From CAZGMC01 sp964526565 (GTDB lineage: Bacteria > Pseudomonadota > Alphaproteobacteria > DSM-16000 > Inquilinaceae): 64,000 nt of DNA. The stretch covers positions 18,035 to 82,034 of the forward strand of contig CAZGMC010000005.1 of assembly GCA_964526565.1 (NCBI GenBank), written 5' to 3'. The position numbers were made by a program, and so were the translations under genes. Of this stretch, positions 58,908-64,000 are shown in pieces. Below the pieces are notes generated by a model. That model was not told the origin of the DNA and did not search any database. It was given only the letters and a program-made list of their open reading frames with translations. The first letter of the stretch is position 1. Each line of letters opens with the position of its first letter.

Positions 58908-60475
58908 CCCAGGCCGGCGCCGGGCGCGTGGCCGGCGCTCGAGCCGTGGGCGCGGAGCAGGGTCTCGGTGACCCGGCCCAGCTGTTTCAGGTTGCGGACG
59001 ACCTCGGCACGGTGGCAGACCGGTTCGTACAGCGGCATGTCGGAGCTGCCCAGGCCCCAGCTGCCGCGCGGCTCGGGCGACAGCCAGACGAGCTGCCGGG
59101 CGCGGCGCCGGATCTCCTCCAGCGCGCGGACATTGGGCGGATTGCGATTGCCCCGCCCGTCGCCCAGCACGATCACGGTGGTGCGGTCGGTCACCGCGCT
59201 CAGGTGGTCCCGGCAGAAGATCTCCAGCGCCCGGCCGTAATTGCTGTTGGCGTCGCAGTCGATCAGCTCGCCGCCGAACACCGCGGCGATGGCCTGGTCG
59301 ATGCCGAGCTGCTCGAAGTACTGGGTGGCGTCGGCCAGGTCGCTGACGAACACGAAGCTGCGCACCTGCTCGAACAGGGACTGCAGGCTGTAGACCAGGT
59401 GCAGCATGAACCGTGCCGTGGTCCGCACCGACAGGCTGACATCGCAGATCACAACGATGCGCGGCTTGTCGTGGCGCAGGCCGGTCAGCACCGGGTGGAA
59501 GGGAATGCCGTCGTAGACCATGCTGTCGCGCATGGTCCGGGCGACGTGGATGCGGCCGCGGTGGCTGACGACGCGACGGCTGGACCGTGCGCCCTTCATC
59601 TTCCGGCCCAGGCGGCGGACGATCTCCTCCATCTCGCGCCGTTCGGACTCCGAGAAGCGATAGTCGCAGGCCGGCCGGACCGGCTGGTCGTGGGGGTCCG
59701 GCTGCTCCGGCCCGCGCTGCAGCGCCATTTCGCGCTCCACGTAGCGCTTCAGCAGCTCCGGCAGGTTGGCGATGATGCCGTCGACGTTGCGGGCCAGCCG
59801 GTCGATCAGCGCCTCGTCGATGTCCAGGTCGCGCAGGTCGTCGAGCAGAGCCTCGGCGGCGTTGACGATCAGGTCCTCGTCGATGTGCTGGAACGCGTCG
59901 CTGAGGTTCAGCTCGCCGGGGCTGGCGATGTTGCGGACCCGCCGGACGTGGAGCTGGTGGGTCACCTTCTTCATGACCTGATCGAGCAGTTCCCTGTTGC
60001 GGCTCAGGATCAGACCCTGGCTCATCCCCGAAAGGCTGAGGTCGTTGGGGTCCCGATGCGGGTTGAACCGGGCGGCCATCCTTTCGGGGTCAAGCAGATC
60101 CCGGATCGGCGCCGGCCCGCCCGGTGCGGTTTCGCCCTCGCCCTCGCCCTCGGTGCCGGGGACGACCGCGTCGTCCGCTGCCGGAATGATGCGTTCCGGC
60201 CCGGCCGCAGTGCCGCCAGAGTGCAGATCATGACTGCCGCCGTCATCATGGCCACCGGTGTCGGGCAGGGTGAAGTACAGCGCGAACAGATCCTCGAACA
60301 CCGGGATGTCGTGCATGTCCTTGACCAGCGTGCTGCGCAGCACCGTGCGCACGGTGTCGCGGTCGGCCAGCGTGACGTGCAGCAGGGCCTGCATGGCGTC
60401 GATGGATTCCGCCGGCGATACCCGCACGCCGTTGCTCTTGAGCAGGCAGATGAAGCGGTTGATCGGCGCGTCCAT
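58904..60475 (-). CDS. VWA domain protein (CoxE-like) of the mycofactocin locus
   Basis: A 523-residue CoxE/NorD-like VWA protein. The N-terminus, INRFICLLKSNGVRVSPAESIDAMQAL, is typical of the VWA/CoxE family. The VWA domain starts near residue 345: RIVVICDVSLSVRTTARFML, with a MIDAS-like D-x-S-x-S pattern (DVSLS), and continues to VIVLGDGRGNRNPP. A Gly/Glu-rich acidic linker (residues about 85-125) is present. Such proteins pair with MoxR-type ATPases to activate metalloenzymes (CO dehydrogenase, NO reductase, Rubisco). The ATPase lies directly upstream and overlaps by one base (TGATG). The probable client is the Fe-dependent MDO encoded in front. Confidence 0.9.
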   Translation of the reverse strand: MDAPINRFICLLKSNGVRVSPAESIDAMQALLHVTLADRDTVRTVLRSTLVKDMHDIPVFEDLFALYFTLPDTGGHDDGGSHDLHSGGTAAGPERIIPAADDAVVPGTEGEGEGETAPGGPAPIRDLLDPERMAARFNPHRDPNDLSLSGMSQGLILSRNRELLDQVMKKVTHQLHVRRVRNIASPGELNLSDAFQHIDEDLIVNAAEALLDDLRDLDIDEALIDRLARNVDGIIANLPELLKRYVEREMALQRGPEQPDPHDQPVRPACDYRFSESERREMEEIVRRLGRKMKGARSSRRVVSHRGRIHVARTMRDSMVYDGIPFHPVLTGLRHDKPRIVVICDVSLSVRTTARFMLHLVYSLQSLFEQVRSFVFVSDLADATQYFEQLGIDQAIAAVFGGELIDCDANSNYGRALEIFCRDHLSAVTDRTTVIVLGDGRGNRNPPNVRALEEIRRRARQLVWLSPEPRGSWGLGSSDMPLYEPVCHRAEVVRNLKQLGRVTETLLRAHGSSAGHAPGAGLG

Positions 60476-61689
60476 CAGGCCTCTCCGATGCCGCCGTCGA
60501 CGCGCCCTCGATAGCCGCCGAAATAGCGGACCGAGTGTTCCTGCTTGCGGGTCTCGGCCTCCTGCCGGTCCGGCTCGGCGGGCCGGAGCGGCGGGCGCAA
60601 GGGCATGGCCCGGCCGCCATGACCCATGGGATCGGGCTGGGCTGGATGATGGTGCTCATGGCCGACACCGTGGCCATGCTGATGNNNNNNNNNNNNNNNN
60701 NNNNNNNNNNNNNNNNNNNNNNNNNNNNNNNNNNNNNNNNNNNNNNNNNNNNNNNNNNNNNNNNNNNNNNNNNNNNNNNNNNNNCCCTCCAGCAGCCAGG
60801 CGACGTGGTCGCGCACCTGCCGGGTGTCCCGCTCATACTTGATCAGGAGCTGCAGGGTCTCTTCGAGCAGGTCATGCGTCAGATGTTCGGCGTTCAGCAG
60901 CACCAGCGCCCGCGCCCAGTCCAGCGTCTCGCTGATGCTCGGCGCCTTGCGCAGGTCAAGGGCGCGCATGCGGCGGATCACATCCACCACCTGGGCGGTC
61001 AGCATCTCGCCGGCCTCGGGTACCTTCAGCCGGACAATGTCGAGTTCCCGCTGCTCGTCCGGGTAGTCAATGCACAGATGGAGACAGCGCCGCTTCAGCG
61101 CGTCGCTCAGGTCGCGGGTGTTGTTGCTGGTGATGATCACGGTCGGCGGCGTCTCGGCCTTGACCGTGCCGATCTCGGGCACGGTGACCTGGAAGTCGCT
61201 CAGCACCTCAAGCAGGAACGCCTCGAACTGCTCTTCGGCGCGGTCGATCTCGTCGATCAGCAGGACGACCGGCTCGGGCGCGCTGATCGCCTGCAGGATC
61301 GGACGGCGGACGATGAAATGCTCCGAGAAGAACACGTCCTCGTGCTGGTGCAGCCGCGTGACGGCATCGCGCAGGTCGTCGACGTCGGCGAACACCCGGC
61401 CGATCTTGTCGCGCAGGATCTGGGTGTAGAGCAGCTGCTTGCCGTACTCCCACTCGTACAGCGCGCGGGTCTCGTCCAGCCCGCCGTAGCATTGCAGGCG
61501 GATCAGCGGCCGGCCCAGCGCCTGCGCCGTGACCTTGGCCAACTCGGTCTTGCCGACGCCGGCCGGTCCCTCGATCAGGATCGGCTTCTGCAGCCTGTGC
61601 GCCAGGAAAGACACAGTCGCAATCTTGCGGTCGCAGATATACTGCTGCGCCGCCAGCAGTTCGATCGTCCGGTCGATGGACTCGAACAT
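60475..61689 (-). CDS. MoxR-type AAA+ ATPase with His-rich C-terminal tail (split by a gap)
   Basis: An AAA+ ATPase of the CoxD/NorQ type, at least 370 determined residues with a gap at 60685-60784. Walker A is IEGPAGVGKTELAKVTA near residue 40, Walker B is VVLLIDEIDRAEEQFEAFLLEVLSDF near residue 145, and sensor 1 is VIITSNNTRDLSDALKRRCLHLCIDYPD. After residue about 300 the sequence enters the gap. The remainder, including HQHGHGVGHEHHHP and HGGRAM, is His-rich and ends in VRYFGGYRGR before the stop. The length across the gap is unknown, so the frame join is provisional. An AAGGGGG site precedes ATG 61689. It is coupled to the VWA gene. A role in metal insertion or activation of the MDO is inferred. 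Confidence 0.88.
   Translation of the reverse strand: MFESIDRTIELLAAQQYICDRKIATVSFLAHRLQKPILIEGPAGVGKTELAKVTAQALGRPLIRLQCYGGLDETRALYEWEYGKQLLYTQILRDKIGRVFADVDDLRDAVTRLHQHEDVFFSEHFIVRRPILQAISAPEPVVLLIDEIDRAEEQFEAFLLEVLSDFQVTVPEIGTVKAETPPTVIITSNNTRDLSDALKRRCLHLCIDYPDEQRELDIVRLKVPEAGEMLTAQVVDVIRRMRALDLRKAPSISETLDWARALVLLNAEHLTHDLLEETLQLLIKYERDTRQVRDHVAWLLEXXXXXXXXXXXXXXXXXXXXXXXXXXXXXXXXXXHQHGHGVGHEHHHPAQPDPMGHGGRAMPLRPPLRPAEPDRQEAETRKQEHSVRYFGGYRGRVDGGIGEA
60685..60784. other. Assembly gap (100 N) inside the ATPase gene
   Basis: A run of exactly 100 N within the His-rich part of the ATPase. The adjoining sequence is made of repeated CAT/CAC-type codons, a likely reason for the break. The true length, and so the exact protein length, is unknown. 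Confidence 0.97.
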
Positions 61690-61708
61690 GTCAGCCCCCT
61701 TGCCCGGA

Positions 61709-61730
61709 GCCGGTTCGACGCAGAACCGGC
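61709..61730. promoter_or_regulatory. Hairpin between MDO and ATPase genes
   Basis: A perfect 8-bp stem (61709-61716 with 61723-61730, six-base loop) lies in the 76 bases between the dehydrogenase stop and the ATPase start. No T-tract follows, so it may be an RNA stabiliser or partial terminator that lets the dehydrogenase be made in excess of the downstream genes. Confidence 0.5.
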
Positions 61731-61765
61731 CCCGGTTGCTAGTGGTTCAAATCAAGAGGCTGAAC

Positions 61766-63031
61766 TCAGTAGTACGAGCCCGTCAGTGCATGCTGGACAA
61801 GCGGCACCATGGCATCATAGGTAACCTCGCGGGCATTGCCAGGAGTCGAGCCGTCACCGAGCATGTGCTTGGCAATCCGTTCGACATCGCGCTCGTCGCC
61901 GGCAATCTTTTTGGCACCCCACTCGGCGTATTTACCCTGACCCATGCGCGACTTGGTGTAACCCCGGATGCTGCAGAAGTTCGGCGGGATGCCGACGTCC
62001 TTGCTGATCCGAATGGCGGCTTCCAGGGCTCGCTCGGCCGCCGTCACATCGCTCAGGCCATCGACTTTCTCGCCGAGCGCCCGGGCGATGTCGCGGAACC
62101 GCTTGTAGTTCGTGGGCATGTTGAACTCCCACACGCGCGGCAGGGCGATGGCATTGTTCAGGCCGTGATGGCTGTCGTAGAAGGCGCTCACGGCGTGCGA
62201 CATGGCATGGATAATGCCGAGGCCGCCGCTGTTGAAGGCCTGCGCGCCGATATACGACGCGTACATCATGTTGAAGCGCGCCTCATAGTTCAGCGGCTCG
62301 AACACGGTGCGCCGGAAGTTCTCGCCGATCAGCTCGATCACCTTGAGCGCGCTGCCCAGGCTGGGCAGGAAGTCGAGGCGCGAGACATAGGGCTCGGAGG
62401 CATGAGACAGCACGTCAAAGCCGCAATACGCGGTCAGGTCCTGCGGCATCGAGTAAAACAGGACGGGGTCGTTGATGCCCAGGGAGACCGTGCAGTTGTC
62501 GTCGAAGCCGAGCCACTTGTAGGGCGCCTTCTCCGACGTCGTATCGGTGATGACATAGGCCCAGCTCGTCTCCGATCCGGTGCCCGCCGTGGTGTTGATG
62601 GCGATGTGCGGCGGGTTGTCCGGGTTCTCCGACTTGTTGAAGCCGTCGAACTCGTTGATGTTGCGGCCGTCATGGGCGACGACGATGCGCGCGCCCTTGG
62701 TCGCGTCGGTGACGCTGCCGCCGCCGACCGAGATGAAGCTGTCGCACTTCTCCTTCATGTACAGGTCGGCCATCTCCATGCAGTTGTAGTCCTTGGGATT
62801 GGACTCGATCCTGTCATAGAGGACGACGTCGATGCCCTGGTACTTGATCTTGCCTTCGATGTCTTCAATGATGCCGGTACCACGCAGTCCCGACGTGGCC
62901 AGGAGGGTGCGCCTGAAGCCCAGGTTCTTGGCCTCGACGCCGACCATCTCGTGGGCGCCAGGCCCGAGGATGCCGCGCGGCATCCGGTGGAACTCCTTGA
63001 TCGGGAATTGCCAGAGTTTCTCTGCTTGCAT
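61766..63031 (-). CDS. Iron-type alcohol dehydrogenase, nicotinoprotein methanol dehydrogenase (MDO/MNO-like)
   Basis: A 421-residue group III Fe-type alcohol dehydrogenase closely resembling actinobacterial methanol:NDMA oxidoreductase (MDO/MNO), which keeps its NADP or NAD bound and needs mycofactocin to be re-oxidised. The opening FPIKEFHRMPRGILGPGAHEMVG is diagnostic. The cofactor loop is SVGGGSVTDATKGARIVVAHDG near residue 100. The metal site includes CGFDVLSHASEP and GIIHAMSHAVSAFYDSHHGLNNAIALPRV (Asp and three His). A GGAGGAAA site precedes ATG 63031. It is the first gene of the mycofactocin locus. The substrate may be methanol or another small alcohol; this is inferred from homology. 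Confidence 0.94.
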   Translation of the reverse strand: MQAEKLWQFPIKEFHRMPRGILGPGAHEMVGVEAKNLGFRRTLLATSGLRGTGIIEDIEGKIKYQGIDVVLYDRIESNPKDYNCMEMADLYMKEKCDSFISVGGGSVTDATKGARIVVAHDGRNINEFDGFNKSENPDNPPHIAINTTAGTGSETSWAYVITDTTSEKAPYKWLGFDDNCTVSLGINDPVLFYSMPQDLTAYCGFDVLSHASEPYVSRLDFLPSLGSALKVIELIGENFRRTVFEPLNYEARFNMMYASYIGAQAFNSGGLGIIHAMSHAVSAFYDSHHGLNNAIALPRVWEFNMPTNYKRFRDIARALGEKVDGLSDVTAAERALEAAIRISKDVGIPPNFCSIRGYTKSRMGQGKYAEWGAKKIAGDERDVERIAKHMLGDGSTPGNAREVTYDAMVPLVQHALTGSYY

Positions 63032-63389
63032 GACGCGTTTCCTCCAGGTTTGTCAGTTGTTTGTTTCACCCCCTGTCCGGGGGGCGGGCGTTCGGGAGGC
63101 GGAGTGTTCTCCTTGCCTCGAACCGGTCCCGATCGCGGGCCGGTCGGAAGTCCCGGATCTCCGTAGCTGACGTAAACGGGCGTGCTGACGTAGAAGGGGT
63201 GGTGTCGCTCGCCGTGGCCATTTGCGCCGGCCGGATCGGGACTGGGCGTCACGTGCGCCCCGGATCGCGTGTCCGTGCCGGCCCCGTGCGGGCAGCTGCC
63301 TCTGCCGATCCGGGCGCAAGCCGGGCCGGACTGCGGCCGGTCTGGATGGGGGCCGGTCTGGATGGAGGCCGGCCTGGATGGGGGCCGGC
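63032..63389. promoter_or_regulatory. Upstream region of the mycofactocin locus with direct repeats
   Basis: This 358-base region should contain the main promoter. Two direct repeats, GCTGACGTAAACGGG (63166-63180) and GCTGACGTAGAAGGG (63184-63198), start 18 bases apart, about 135-167 bases upstream of the dehydrogenase start. They are well placed as activator sites on nearly the same helical face. Further out (about 63335-63390), a 17-base GGCCGGTCTGGATGGGG-type unit is repeated three times and ends at the stop of the small HupE-like gene. No gene is called. Confidence 0.55.
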
Positions 63390-63608
63390 CTAGACGGCCA
63401 CGAGCGGCAGGACGCCCGCTGCGGCGGTGGCGCCGCCCGCGGCACGCACGGCCGGCACCCGCGCCGCCACAAGGGCGCCGAGCACGACCACCGACGCAAC
63501 GATGATCAACTCCACCACCGGCAGCCCGACCCCGGTGTGGGCCTCAGCCGCGCCGGCTATGAGGGCGAGCGGTGCCGCGATGGCGGCCGGAGTGATCAGG
63601 CGCTTCAT
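63390..63608 (-). CDS. Short HupE/UreJ-like membrane protein or remnant
   Basis: A 72-residue exported or membrane protein. An N-terminal signal (ITPAAIAAPLALIAGAAEAH) is followed by HTGVGLPVVELIIVASVVVLGALVAARVPAV, which resembles one internal helix of HupE/UreJ nickel or cobalt transporters but lacks the preceding histidine-rich helices. It then ends in a short hydrophobic tail at a stop inside a 17-base repeat. ATG 63608 has a clear GGGAGG site. It may be a truncated or internally deleted HupE, or a small protein whose resemblance is accidental. It lies upstream of the mycofactocin locus on the same strand. Confidence 0.5.
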   Translation of the reverse strand: MKRLITPAAIAAPLALIAGAAEAHTGVGLPVVELIIVASVVVLGALVAARVPAVRAAGGATAAAGVLPLVAV

Positions 63609-64000
63609 GGTGGACCTCCCGAATGTCGCTGCTCGTTGTGGGAGAAACCGTGCCAATGACATCCAGGTCGCGATCCTGCAGAGCCCCGCGAGGCCTGCCA
63701 TGTTCTAGCAAAGCAATAAATCGCGCCCATGGAACAACATGTCACCGCCCCTCTCAATTCGAGCAACAAGGTTGCTTCGATAGCGCCATGAGTAACAAAA
63801 GATTCTGCCGATAGCCATTGGCTTAAGGATGCATTTTCGGATGAATCCGCGCCATGGCCGTTGGTACTGATACCTTGGTATCGGTGAGGCGCCGGCGCTG
63901 CGGGCGCTGCCATTGCGGATGCGGCGGGGCGTGGCGGCATTGAAGCCGTTACCGGCGCCGTCATGGACGGCGCCGGGCGGATCGGGGCGGATCGGGGCGG
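63609..64000. other. Intergenic region at window end, nothing recognised
   Basis: A 392-base stretch, A/T-richer than the rest between about 63700 and 63850, consistent with a promoter for the small HupE-like gene. A possible minus-strand frame here has no recognisable features and is not called. The last 30 bases repeat a GCGGATCGGG word. Confidence 0.5.

Noticed and set aside
62755..63252. Minus-strand frame starting before MDO with FYVSTPVYVSYGD, considered as a second peptide precursor
   Set aside because: The repeated Tyr-Val-Ser words simply translate the promoter direct repeats, and the frame runs on through MDO in the wrong phase.
1..64000. tRNA, rRNA or tmRNA genes, insertion sequences and an origin of replication
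   Set aside because: I looked for TPsiC-like GGTTCRA words with pairing arms, rRNA-like blocks, transposase motifs and clustered DnaA boxes and saw none that hold up by eye. A tRNA scan would be needed to be certain.

Overview
The window is very GC-rich, densely coded DNA, almost certainly from an alphaproteobacterium of the Rhodospirillales type. The evidence is gene content and order: ileS-lspA-DUF3035 lipoprotein with a nearby M16 peptidase pair; cobS-J-domain protein divergent from bolA; MoxR-DUF58-DUF4159-large membrane protein next to DUF1285-NUDIX-DUF6111-CCA transferase; and sdhCDAB. Four runs of exactly 100 N (2961-3060, 20836-20935, 27303-27402, 60685-60784) show a scaffolded draft assembly. 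At least two of them sit in short repeats.

Layout. 1-9.1 kb: mreB (cut by the window edge), leuA, a structured non-coding stretch, a methyltransferase, and sdhC-sdhD-sdhA-[vapD]-sdhB ending in a clear terminator. 9.2-19.0 kb: a MoxR/DUF58/DUF4159/membrane-protein operon on the minus strand, divergent from DUF1285-NUDIX-DUF6111-cca, which are chained by start/stop overlaps. 19.3-21.4 kb: bluB with an exported rubredoxin-like protein, then repeat-rich non-coding DNA. 21.4-31.6 kb: the M16 pair, a TetR-controlled three-module oxidoreductase, a BamF-like lipoprotein, lspA and ileS. 32-45 kb: a PEP-CTERM-type surface protein, a peptidoglycan-binding protein, a BtuF-like protein with cobS, the J-domain/bolA pair, a GlxA-type regulator with osmC, a cyclase, a polysaccharide-initiation pair (epimerase plus WecA-like transferase) and a BCCT transporter.

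45.3-63.0 kb holds the most notable system: a 16-gene, one-direction mycofactocin locus. Transcription runs from an iron-type nicotinoprotein methanol dehydrogenase (MDO-like), through a MoxR-type ATPase with a His-rich tail and a VWA protein, an MftM-like methyltransferase, the radical SAM enzyme mftC, two OYE/FadH-type flavoproteins, etfA, fixC, fixX, etfB, peptidase mftE and glycosyltransferase mftF, to precursor mftA, a mycofactocin-coupled SDR and mftB. Peptide maturation (MftB, C, E), glycosylation (MftF), probable methylation, cofactor-using dehydrogenases (MDO, SDR) and a likely electron outlet to quinone (ETF plus FixCX) are therefore encoded together. No mftD, mftG or mftR is visible in the window. 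The second standout is a lower-GC vapD-family gene placed between sdhA and sdhB and joined to sdhB by a one-base stop/start overlap.
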